Positions 54,336 through 64,000 of a DNA stretch of 64,000 nt are shown here, one piece after another; within the stretch, counting starts at the first letter, position 1; every line of letters begins with the position of its first letter. Under the pieces are notes generated by a model that was not told the origin of the DNA, made no database searches, and saw only the letters and a program-made list of their open reading frames with translations. The DNA lies in assembly GCA_910574455.1 (NCBI GenBank), contig CAJSYZ010000007.1:5637974-5701973 (forward strand). Reading direction: 5' to 3'. The DNA is from Trichaptum fuscoviolaceum. Taxonomy: Eukaryota > Basidiomycota > Agaricomycetes > Hymenochaetales > Trichaptaceae. Made by a program: the position numbers and the translations under genes.

Positions 54336-56554
54336 TCACAGAGTGCCTGGTCTCTTATCCGAGGGTCTATTGCATTCCGCTTCGGCCTTCTGGTTGTACC
54401 AGCGATCCCCGGGGCGTTTGTATCGAAACCCGTCACCCTTCCGCGTATCCCGCGCGTCCCTCGAGGGGCGCCCACGAGAACCGCGCATCCCTCGAGCACG
54501 TCCCAGAGTCCCTGTCACATCCTCAGGAGTCTCTGTGACCACATCAATACTTGTCACCACCGCGCGCGACCCTCGAGCGCGCCCCCGAGTACCTCGAGCG
54601 CGCCCGCGAGACCCGCGCATCCCTCGAGCACGCCCTAGAGTCTCTGTCTGTGAGCCCTGATGTGCCGCGTCCGCGTCACTCGAGTCCCCAGTAATTGAAT
54701 CACCAGGAATCTCCAACACTTGCTTTTCAGGATAAGCTTCACCGGCTTTCGTGCCAGGTTCTGCTGTCCCGTGCTGCGCGGCTATAGCCTTAGCAACCCT
54801 TTCGGCGAGCAGCTCAAGCTCCTTAGGAGAGAGCTTTAGCTCACCATTAAGTGCGTGGGCGAAGGTGTACTCTACAAGTTGCAATAAATTCAATCAATGT
54901 TAAAGTCGCTCATGTGATATAACCTTACCCGATTCGGACTTCTGATCACCAATGACGTCCTCTACCTGCATCTCGTCCTCTACCTGCATCTCATCGGACC
55001 ACGCATGATCGACCTTGTCTACCCCTACAGGTGTGACCGTCTGTGCTTCCAAGCTCCGAATAGGGGCTTCCTCATGGATGTCTGCTTCAGCAAAAAAATG
55101 TCATTTGCTTGTCGTCCGAATATGGCAATAGACGACTTACCGCGTTCGACGGGCCCTTTGTCAAAGTCTGTTGTCTGGTTCATCACAGCTGTTCCTACTG
55201 CATGTACAGCTGCTCGAGCTTCCAATAACGCAGCTCCGACCTTTGATGGTAGCGTCTCAGAGTTCTGGGTGATAGTCGTTCCTTCACTGATATTCTTCTG
55301 TCCCGAAAAGGCAATAGGCGTTGCGCATGTCCCGTTATCAGCATTGTCCTGCACGGATTCCGAGTCGACTTCTGAAGGTGCATGGATGTCGGTATGACTC
55401 GTGTCTGTACAGGAGACTGCATGAATAAGTCTCTTTGTTTTGCATATGCGGCAGTCATACCTTCAACATATAATCCTTGCGACGCATAATAATGTAGAGC
55501 AAAGGTGTCCCAATCATGCCTGCAGGCTTTCGAGATGTATGCAGGTGTCCTAGAGAACTCGGGCGCATTCCTACTGATCTGTACGCTATCGAACGTTTGA
55601 ATATGTCAGCACTTCTTTTCTACTCCGAAGACCGCGCATTACCTTCCCGTTTTGACCTCTTTTTCTCCAGGTAAGGCATATCCGACAAATATGATCGCAT
55701 CTCCCACAGAGCAGCGATCTTCACCGACGAGTGGTGTCAGCAGATCTTTGATAGCGTCTTCGAGCCGATTTTGATTTCTACGGCGAGAAGTGAACACGCG
55801 GTTCGTTAACACAAACTTTCTGAGGGAACTCACTCATACATGACTGTAGCAGTCAAAGGCTGACGCAGTTCCTGCTGGTTTTGCTCCTTGATCGTCTGCG
55901 CACGTTTCTCGTATTCGACACGGGTGGCTTCCGGGAGGTTCCTGTACTCTTTTGTCACCAATTCGTTGAACACGTGAGCGAATTTCTTATTCGACGCATT
56001 GGCTGGGCCGCCTGAGAAGTCTGGACTTTCTAATGCGTGTGCCTTGTCCGTTAAGGCAGACCGATTTTCGTTCAAGAAAAGCATCCTCCCAGTCACCGAA
56101 GGCATCGTCACGGGTAATCCCAGCGCAGCTGTTACCGCGCGTTCCAACCCCGGCTATGACCTTTGTCGCCTGCTTCACCACCCTTCGCGTCTGCGGCTTT
56201 TATCTTGTCCTCGGCCTTCTCTCGCTGGAACTTGTTCTTTATGTGGTCTTGCAGTTTCTTTTGCGTAGTCAGTACTATTTGCTGGACTCCAGCCGATACA
56301 CTTACATCTCGTAACTTCTTGTCAGTCCAGTCAGGGAAATCCTCTGCGTACTGACGGACAAACTCCTCTATCACTTGCGCATTGTACTGATGCCGTGCCT
56401 CCTTCCCTTCTGGCCTATGCTCGTTGCAAATGCGGAGAAAATCTCCGTGCCTGACCTGTGTATAGAAGGGAGGTCTGCCTACTCCCTGCGGCACATCTTT
56501 CTTCCCAAAGTCGAAGACAGTTTGAAGCGCATCCAGCGGTAGAAGGTCTCGAGA
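54336..56554 (-). CDS. Arg-Gly-repeat protein, uncharacterised basidiomycete type
   Basis: It starts 'MSRDLLPLDALQTVFDFG'. The first exon has 'QVIEEFVRQYAEDFPDW' and a helical 'KLQDHIKNKFQREKAEDK'. The next exon (about 56130-55845) has 'NKKFAHVFNELVTKEYRNLP', which loosely recalls an HMG-box helix. Middle exons span about 55830-55020. The last exon (about 54875-54336) begins 'YTFAHALNGELKLSPKEL' and ends in an Arg/Gly tract with GRARGMRGSRGR twice, like RGG-type RNA-binding tails. An intron at about 54876-54932 with GTAAGG..GTAG is clear; other borders are approximate. Function unknown; nucleic-acid binding is inferred from the tail. Confidence 0.55.
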
Positions 56555-56569
56555 CATAGTGTTGTACAA

Positions 56570-57928
56570 GTGTGCTGGTCAGAAAGGAGGCGGAATGAGG
56601 AAGCGAGTGGGGATGGGGGACGAGAATTGGGCTGTTGAGATGCAATTGGGCTGTTGGGCTGTTGAGATGCGTACAGATTATGTTCGGCCTTCTCTGTCTA
56701 GTAGCCGGCCAAAGAGTCTGGAGTCCCGACGACTTGACCTCGTCGGATGCTTGGTCCCATAATTTTCTTTCCATGGACGGATTCTTTTCGAAATCACGCG
56801 TTGACACACACTTGTCCCTCTCCTTACATCTCTGACACTTTCTGTCTGAAGTAGATCGCTCCTGACATCGGATTAATTAGTTTCTCCGCGTACAAGCCGT
56901 CCTCCCGTCTTCATCGCGCTTCACACCTATGCTTGCAAACGTCATTCTAACTAATTCTATCGCCAAGTCATCCGGTCTTCAAGAAAAAACTCAGAGGCTA
57001 AATGCTATGAGAGAGCGTGTGGTTGGTACGAATGCGATTACATTAAGTAAAACATGTGATTACATACAATTCGGTTCATTCAAGTTCCGTCTCCGTGAAA
57101 AAAACGGGATCGACGCCACCAATTTGCTGGCATCCGCTTTTGGTTTGGACTCGTGCAGCAAGTGTGCATCTACGGTTTAACCTTTCAACCGGTGGGATCA
57201 TGGCGGGTTTGCAGTGGAAATTGTGTCACTCCTAAGTATCGTAACAAGGATGCAATGCGATCAGTATGTGGGATAAGTGAGGTAGGATAGGTAGACGGTG
57301 GTGGCCATTTGGGGTAGATGGCAATATGCTTACCTTTGCATATTCGGCGCAAATTGTCAGTCTGCTGACCACATCTGGTGCGACAAATTGAATTGCGACA
57401 ACGGCACTGGAGGCCAGGATGCCCGTATTCAGGGTATACTACACCAACTGTACTACTGAATTTCAAACGAAGAAAAGATATTGAAATTAGATGGTAGCAT
57501 GGAATTTTTAAAAATGTGAATATGTCTGTTTTCATACGTTAACGTGTATATTTGGGATGACGGAAAAAAGGAAACTACGAATTTGTCGGAAGAGCCAAAA
57601 AATGGGGCGATTATCAACGAGCTAGCGGAAAATGGGATGAGAAAGGTATAGAAGTTCTAAACTAACTGAAGGAATGTATCGCAAGAGAGGGATTAAAGAT
57701 GAAAGGTATAGAAGTTCTAAACTAACTGAAGGAATGTATCGCAAGAGAGGGATTAAAGATGAAACAAAACGAATGTCGGGATATTTTTTCTTATCAATAG
57801 TGGATTAAACAGAGAAAAAAATCACAATCAAAGTTCGGGGGGAAGAGTGTTCAACATAACCGAAAAAGAATTATAACATGGACACGTGTAGTCCATTACT
57901 TACCATTACTAATGCTCGTGTCCGCTGC
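56570..57928. other. Intergenic region, no supported gene
   Basis: Short frames on both strands lack motifs. An 84-codon frame (56929-57180, plus) is not convincing. Confidence 0.45.
57641..57760. repeat. Perfect 60-bp tandem duplication
   Basis: 57641-57700 and 57701-57760 are identical (GAAAGGTATAGAAGTTCTAA to GGGATTAAAGAT). Non-coding. The perfect match implies a very recent duplication or an assembly artefact. Confidence 0.97.
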
Positions 57929-60172
57929 CTAAGCTCTGTTGACCAGCGTGTCGTCCGAATTATTTCTCTGCGACTCGTCCGACGAATCTCCCGTAAGGTC
58001 AATGACATCAGGGGGGTTCTGACGCTGGGGCGCGTCACCCTCTTCATCGCTTGATTCCAGCGTAAGGTCAATGAAAGTGATGGGGTCGTGAACAAGAATA
58101 GCACTTTCATCGCTGCTCGAATCTTGCGTTAGGTCGATGACGGGAGTACCAGGAACACTTTCGTCGCTGGTTACACCCTCAGCGACGGCGACCTCATTAG
58201 CCGGTACAGCAAGATCCATGTGTTCGTCTTCTGCCTCGGGTGCTTCCTCGATCCTCTGGCGCTTACGTCCTGGAGAGCTGTCAATGGGCGAGGAGGCCAA
58301 TTCGCGATCCGCGTCGTCGAGAAACGTGGACAAACTCCACTTAGCCGGAGGCTCTGGATGGCGCGATTCGCCGGCTTTCTTGGGAGGTCGACCGCCGGTA
58401 CTCATGTGACCGTTCGTCCATCGACGTTTGGAACTCTGAGCCGATGTTGGTGTACGCAATGATGCAGGTGAAGGCTCGAGAATGCGCACGCGTTTTGTAG
58501 GTTTGGGATTAGGGTCTTTGCTGGACGACTTGGATGAGATCGATGAACTGGGCAAGCGATTCTGTTTGCCTCGCGGCCTCGGAGCCGGAGGAGGCGTAGA
58601 AGGCGTAGACTGCGACGACGGTCCGGATGAGGTCAGGCGATGCTGTGTCAGAACACGCCCTTGAAATGGATCAGACTCGGGAATAGACGGTGGCGACACA
58701 GGCGAGGAAAGGCGATAGTGAGTATATTGGTTCAGATCTCGCCTTTCGAACGGATCAATGAGAGAAGCATCCGTTGCCGTGGACTGAGATGATGACAGCG
58801 ACTCCGATACATAAGACCGCGATGGCGTAGCAGCAGGCGACCCCGATGTGACCAATGTAGGTGGAGCGACCGGAGATTGCGTACTCGCATGCTCTGCATC
58901 ACTGCCTTCAGACATTCCATCAATATCTCCGAATTGCTCGATGACCATGTCCACAGCTCCGGAGTCCTCCTTCAGAAGGAGAGCAGCTGCTCGTTTAATA
59001 TTCCTATAAACAACTGCCATCGCAGCTTCTTCATTGAGCTCTACCGTGTGAAGAGCAGCGATCAGCATCCGTCCGCGCTTCTTCCTCTTGGCCACAGTCG
59101 CCGGCCCACCACCTGCACGATCCGACGTATGTGAATGCTGAGGGCTCTTCTCTATCCCTTTCCCTTTCCCTTTGCCTTCATCCCTCGATGTTATGGGAGA
59201 CAATGTACGTGCGCCGTCGGGGTGCTGCGTCACTGGGGAAACACATGCTATCACGTCATCCGAAACACGCCGAGATGGGGTCTGTGCAGTCTGACCAAGA
59301 TCGGAAGCAGAGTCGGAGTGGTAGGTCATGACTGGACTGATGGGATAAGATTCTACCACGTGATCAGAAACACGCCGAGGCGGGGTTGATTCGGGCGCGG
59401 GTGTCGCTGGAGTCTGAACGATCGCAGTCGGTGGCGACCCCCGTCTCGGAGAGTGGAGGTAAGCTGTCGGTTGGTGACGATGAGTGATTTGCTCGTTGTT
59501 GCGTACCGGCGAGCTGCTCGTGTACAGGTGCATAGGTGGGGGAGGGGATAAGTCTGGTCCGGGAGAACTCGCGTAGTGGAAAATGCTATGATTGGTAGTG
59601 GCACCAAGACGATGTGTAGCATAGTTGCGGCCATAATGACTCGAGTAAGGAGTTTCGAGCAGAAAGTCGTTCGGACGTTGCACAACGATATCTCGCAGAT
59701 ATTCCAACTTACTCTTGTACGCATCAACGAGCACGAAATTAAAGTGACGATAATCCGCAAGAACCCGTGACTCCATTATTGCGAGGAAATCTACGAGCTC
59801 CTGCTTGGAGAACTGGAACTGAAAGAGGAACATGCGTTTCGAATCCTGACACTGACAACAGCATAAGTAAAGGAAACATCGCATAACATTTTGGGTGCTT
59901 ACACGGACGACAAGTAATCCAAAAAGCACTGGTCTGACCTCCAAAAACACGTAGTGCTTTAACGGATCGCCACTGCATCGGGTACCTCCTGTGAACCGAC
60001 CCTTGCATAGTATGGCGTGGTCGTGAAGGGCGACACGGAGCCGCCCAGAGTCAATACTAATCATATCAACCAGTGGTGCATAGAAATCCAACGGAAATAC
60101 ACCATCTCTCGACGCGTAGGGGGCGCCAACACGACAAAGATAAGGAAAATCATCAAGGACAAGTTTATACAT
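57929..60172 (-). CDS. Large disordered protein with three SUMO-interacting motifs and an AT-hook-like motif
   Basis: A single open frame of 747 codons. A 51-nt stretch (59902-59852) begins GTAAGC and ends CAG and is probably an in-frame intron, giving about 730 residues. Residues 1-190 look folded ('DFPYLCRVGAPYASRDGVF', 'FQFSKQELVDFLAIMESR') but are not recognised. The rest is Ser/Pro-rich and low in hydrophobics, with KGKGKG and KRKKRGR basic clusters and GRPPKKAGE as an AT-hook-like motif. The last 70 residues hold VIDLTQDSSSDE, FIDLTLESSDEE and VIDLTGDSSDES, three SUMO-interacting motifs each followed by an acidic patch. Arrays of this kind are known from SUMO-targeted ubiquitin ligases, but no RING finger is present. 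A nuclear, SUMO-binding adaptor is the inference. Confidence 0.7.
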   Translation of the reverse strand: MYKLVLDDFPYLCRVGAPYASRDGVFPLDFYAPLVDMISIDSGRLRVALHDHAILCKGRFTGGTRCSGDPLKHYVFLEVRPVLFGLLVVRVSTQNVMRCFLYLCCCQCQDSKRMFLFQFQFSKQELVDFLAIMESRVLADYRHFNFVLVDAYKSKLEYLRDIVVQRPNDFLLETPYSSHYGRNYATHRLGATTNHSIFHYASSPGPDLSPPPPMHLYTSSSPVRNNEQITHRHQPTAYLHSPRRGSPPTAIVQTPATPAPESTPPRRVSDHVVESYPISPVMTYHSDSASDLGQTAQTPSRRVSDDVIACVSPVTQHPDGARTLSPITSRDEGKGKGKGIEKSPQHSHTSDRAGGGPATVAKRKKRGRMLIAALHTVELNEEAAMAVVYRNIKRAAALLLKEDSGAVDMVIEQFGDIDGMSEGSDAEHASTQSPVAPPTLVTSGSPAATPSRSYVSESLSSSQSTATDASLIDPFERRDLNQYTHYRLSSPVSPPSIPESDPFQGRVLTQHRLTSSGPSSQSTPSTPPPAPRPRGKQNRLPSSSISSKSSSKDPNPKPTKRVRILEPSPASLRTPTSAQSSKRRWTNGHMSTGGRPPKKAGESRHPEPPAKWSLSTFLDDADRELASSPIDSSPGRKRQRIEEAPEAEDEHMDLAVPANEVAVAEGVTSDESVPGTPVIDLTQDSSSDESAILVHDPITFIDLTLESSDEEGDAPQRQNPPDVIDLTGDSSDESQRNNSDDTLVNRA

Positions 60173-61212
60173 GGCGAAATTAAATGAAAGAAGAATAGTT
60201 TCGAATGACGTGAATGGGGGCAGAAGCGAAATAGCAAAAAGGTATCAAGAGTTCGGAAAGGATATCAATATTGAAGTTGATAGATAGCGGAAGCGAGGGA
60301 GCGACGATGTGTTGACTGGAAATGAAGGAAGGTGAAGGATGAAGTGGACAGATGGGCGAAAAAATGCGATATCCTCGTCCTTTTATTGCCTGGATTCGCA
60401 GTCAGTGAAAAAAAACTCGACAAAAATTGAACGGATCACCTTGTCAGATCTAAAGTCCGGCGGCTCGCTGCGTCACCGCAAAAAGCAAAACCCGAAATTT
60501 CACGGCATGTGCAGGGTAGACCGGGAGCCCGCAGTAACTGACAAATTACAGGTCAGACAATAGCCACACATAGTTGCGGTCATCGTAACTTGGCTGAGCT
60601 GGTGGCACCAGAATACGTCGAACTACACGGGCAAACTTCGGACTTCCAAGCAGCACGGATGTGAGCACTGGTCAACTTGTTCTCCTTTCTCAGTTACCGC
60701 AGCATCAACATCCTTCCTCTTTCCAGTGACCACTGCCGTTAGGCCCTGTAGCATTGCGCATTCTTGACATCGTCCCGCGTTCGCCCGGCTATTAAGAGGG
60801 GACCGATGCACGTAGCCCCATAGCGACTGACAAATTGGGACAGTTAAACGAATAACTGAGATCAAGGCAAGAAAATATGTTAACTTTCATTTCCGTTTTC
60901 ATTTGTATAAATTAAAAAGCAGAAAGACGTGAGCCTTACCATTGGCAAGCGACGCAGGTAAGTCTTCACGTGCTACATATCTGTTTCCAGCGGAACGTTC
61001 TGAACGCCCTCGGGATAAATCGACAGCGGTCTTCCGGGTACCGAAAGTGAATATTGATGAGAAGTGGAAGGAACGATTGCACCCATGTAATTTGAAAATT
61101 CCAAAAAAGCCTGGTCCCGTAGACTTTTATTCATTTCAACGTTGGACAAGGTCCGAGACGTTGCACTTGAACAGTCGCATTAATACCTGATGACAAAGTA
61201 GTGGACAGTCTC
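60173..61212. other. Intergenic region, possible short frame
   Basis: An 82-codon plus-strand frame (60942-61190) lacks recognisable motifs. A GTAAGT right after its first codons suggests it is not read as shown. Nothing else is supported. Confidence 0.4.
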
Positions 61213-63012
61213 TTACAATGAAAACACATCATCAGCTTTCACGGTCTGAAAACGAGGATTCGGCTTCTCGGGGAACCAAACCAATACCACGCCGTCGGTA
61301 AAGCCAACCAGCTCACCCATTCCCGTGTGATCGCCCCCAAATACCCAAACTACCGGGCTCTCAGATGTAAGGGAGCCAAGGAAGTGGTCCTGGAGACCAT
61401 CGGGTAGAGAGAAGGCATTCATAAGAGTCTTCCAATTACACCTGTAAATCGTTTTAGCCGCGGATGCAAATTGAAGGAGAAATAGCAAGACATACATAGA
61501 AATCACGTCTGTTAGTTGAAGTGCGACGTACACTCCCTTGCGCAGACGAACAGTTGCGCGACTGCTCCACACGTGTTCAAGGACCCCAATTCCTCGATAA
61601 AGTTCTCCAACGATAGCAACGGGATGACCGATCAGACGCTCAAGACAGCAAGGATATTGACCACAGCCGAAAAAGCCCCGCCGAAGCACGTCCAAATTCG
61701 GAGGTAGCGTCCTCAGGAAATTTCCACTGATGTCCTCCAGCTCGACGAAGGAACCCGTGTCCGCATTTGGACTAGAAGACAAGCCCTTCCCTGACACACG
61801 AGGACAATAACACCAGATCGGCCGGCATGCTCCCCAGCTTCAATCGAGACCCACGTGCCTGGAGAGAGTTGGATATGGACGTCCCCGTATGCCAACCCGA
61901 AAACTCGCGATTCCCCTTCGAGCGTCGGATGGTGCAGCTCAACGGAGAGGTGGTTGTTCGCACGTACTATGACCTTGCCAGAATGGCCACGGAGCTTTGG
62001 AATGCTACAGTTGTCATGAATAACGACAGAGTCGCCAACCCGCAGATACGCACGATTCGTGATGTCGTGAACGGGTACATTTGATTGAGCAAAGATGAAA
62101 GCCTCGGCTGGATCGGCAAATGATATGGCCCGGAACTCACTCGACTTTGCAGGTAAGGCGTAAAGCCCATTGACGAAAATATGATGGAAGACTTCAAACG
62201 TGTTCTCTCCGTGAAAGAAAACTTTCGATTCGCCAACGATTTTAGCCACTTCTTGATAGGTTGTATGCCTTGGGCGCAAAGGGGAGTCCATCGGGTGCGA
62301 GCATGGTCATGCATTTTGAGTTGCTAGCACAATGAAACCTCATACGGGCTGGCACCAATATCCATACGGGCCTGTCAGCGGGGTGTGACGACGAGACACC
62401 GAACTCGACAATCCTCCCAAGATCACCTGAGTAATGACCTTTGATAATCCGCACCCACGACCCAAAACGGGAGAAGCGCAAACGCGCATTGCCGAAGCGC
62501 AGATCATTAATTCTGAGTGCACTGCACCTGTCCAACTTCTCGAGCAACAGGTAATGATAATCAGGATGAAAGTCGGTGGCGGTCTTTAGCATGACTTCAT
62601 CCTCAGTTTCCACGTAGATAACACCAGGATTGAGCGTGATAGAGAATGCGGAGAAGCGAGTATCCAACAGCAAAGGGCCCGATAGTCCACCGCCATATAC
62701 TCGCTTGTTCGCTGACTGAGCAGCGTAGTACTCCATCCCCATCTTCGAGTGCCAAAATTAGTGGAAGGAAATGGTAAAGCTGGAGGGTGTAATCACTCAC
62801 CGTAACTTGTACCATATAGATACTCGGTGTTAAACTTCCGCGAGCTAACGTAGCAAAGGAGGACAGTTGAACCGGGCCTTCGCGCGGGTAACATCGCGCA
62901 TGATTGAGAAAGGCGGCATTCCGAACTCTGGCGGTTGGCGAGCAGGCTGTACGAGAGAGTAAGTATGAGAACCCTCAACACTATCGTGAAATCAGCTCAC
63001 TATGGCTTCCAT
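61213..63012 (-). CDS. Spt5-like protein with NGN and KOW motifs
   Basis: Splicing at 62807/62743 joins 'PSIYMVQVT' to 'MGMEYYAAQSANK', the opening strand and helix of an NGN domain. 'NPGVIYVETEDEVMLK' is its next part. KOW motifs follow: 'GSWVRIIKGHYSGDLGRIV' (about 62430-62480), 'GDSVVIHDNCSIPKLRGHSG' (about 61990-62050) and 'GTWVSIEAGEHAGRSG' (about 61810-61870). The last exons (61797-61213) contain further beta-rich segments. Spt5 is a transcription elongation factor that clamps RNA polymerase II. This gene lacks the acidic N-terminus and CTR repeats of the real one and lies in an accessory region, so it is a divergent paralogue of uncertain role. The start at 63012 and two internal introns are tentative. 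Confidence 0.6.
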
Positions 63013-63841
63013 CGCCTTTGTCCTGAGAGTTCTTGCAAACTCCGTCATTGACCATGCAGTCAAGTACCCACGAATATATTAAGCTCTACTCTGACAGTCA
63101 GTCTGTATGTTTAACGCAGAGTTTGCATAGTGTCTACACCATTGCTACATTTGTAGGCATCACCCTAAGCGTCAAACAGACAACAAGTCGGGAGGGCGGT
63201 TATGCCGATGCTGAAGCGGTAGTTCTACAGAGCTGATTAGAAAGAGGAGAAAGCAGATTATATTGCGCGAAAGTTGTGAGGTTCCATTGGAGGAGGAAAG
63301 CAAGATAGGGGGCAAAGCGGCAGGCATAACGATAGGGGGGGGGTTAGGGTAGGCGCGCGCCAGTCAGGAGAGTAGGCCGTTCATATACTTCCGCAACAAC
63401 GAGGCTGAAACGTCATGCCGCACCCTGAGGCGCCGTTGGCACGCGGTGACTACGGAATCAAATCTTACGCCGGTCATATGAGCAGTGCTTCCGAGTGCGA
63501 AGCCGGTAAGTGCGGGCATATGGGGACGAAGTAGTAAACTTAGCCCACTGGCAAGGACACAAGATACCAAAACATCATCGAAAGTCAGCGGGATTTGACC
63601 TTCTGCAGAAATTCTGGGCCCAGCCTCACGTTGCCAATTGGTTCCGGTATCTTGGAATTAACCGTACATCAGTATACATCCGAAAAAGGGTGCGGCCTGT
63701 GAAGGGCTTACGGAAGCAGATGTTGTACGCCCCCTTTTGCACGCGCGACTGTGCTTCTCACCTCATCCCGCAACCATACACACGTCGCCGCCCACATTAC
63801 CACCGCTCTCACCATCATTCGATTTTTGCGCCCATCATCCA

Positions 63842-64000
63842 CAACAATGGAAACAGGTAAGCTCCATCTTTCTCAAACCCTCTTCATCACCCAAGCCGAT
63901 ACACCGTAAATAGCAAATGGATTGCGTCTGAGGCCGCAGACGCCACGTTGGAGGAAATTCCTCATGTGCATCCTTCCCTGCATGAGGGCCAAGAAGGCGA
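63842..64000 (+). CDS. Start of a gene leaving the window (tentative)
   Basis: An ATG at 63847 (METG...) is followed at once by GTAAGC and an AAATAG acceptor about 60 nt later. After it one frame reads 'KWIASEAADATLEE' and continues open to the end. The join that gives this frame is not certain. No family can be called from so short a piece. 63013-63841 has no supported gene and probably serves as the promoter; it contains a run of nine G near 63332. Confidence 0.3.

Overview
The window reads as an accessory, repeat-rich stretch of a filamentous basidiomycete nuclear genome, most likely an agaricomycete (mushroom-forming fungus). Four things point there: many introns of 50-70 nt with GT..AG ends, a KDZ-superfamily transposon, a Plavaka-type transposase, and lineage-typical genes (degenerate LRR protein, Kre9/KNH secreted protein, a DUF6532-like protein). 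The species cannot be named from sequence alone. All exon limits were read by eye.

Layout. 1-5762 is a Ty3/gypsy retrotransposon on the minus strand (gag, pol cut by the window edge, one LTR). It seems to have landed in the 3' end of a Plavaka transposase gene (about 5780-8557, minus). Across a palindrome-rich gap lies a micro-exon-rich gene (9035-13400, plus). 13.6-15.1 kb holds tandem repeats.

From 15.3 to 45.8 kb is the most interesting part: a dispersed cluster of an uncharacterised five-exon gene family, called family X here. It has copies at 15355, 24418 and 40136, an orphan last-exon fragment at 42739, and a dead copy at 45194. Three of these (24418, 40136, 45194) sit head-to-head with an ASCC1/AKAP7-like 2H-phosphoesterase gene on the minus strand. 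Only the ASCC1-like copy at 37730-38890 is intact; the other two are pseudogenes. So the duplicated unit appears to be a divergent ASCC1-like / family X pair. A 9941-bp KDZ transposon (27103-37043) lies inside this cluster. It has 317-321-bp terminal inverted repeats, a perfect 8-bp target duplication and three minus-strand genes: a KDZ transposase and two accessory proteins. An LRR gene (19255-20679) also lies in the cluster.

46-64 kb mixes a Kre9/KNH-like secreted protein, a broken SSK2-like MAPKKK fragment, a 348-bp duplicated segment, a small helical protein, an Arg-Gly-rich protein, a large disordered protein with three SUMO-interacting motifs and an AT-hook-like motif, an Spt5-like NGN-KOW protein, and the start of a gene leaving the window. 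No operon logic applies. The organising principles are transposition and duplication of the divergent gene pair.
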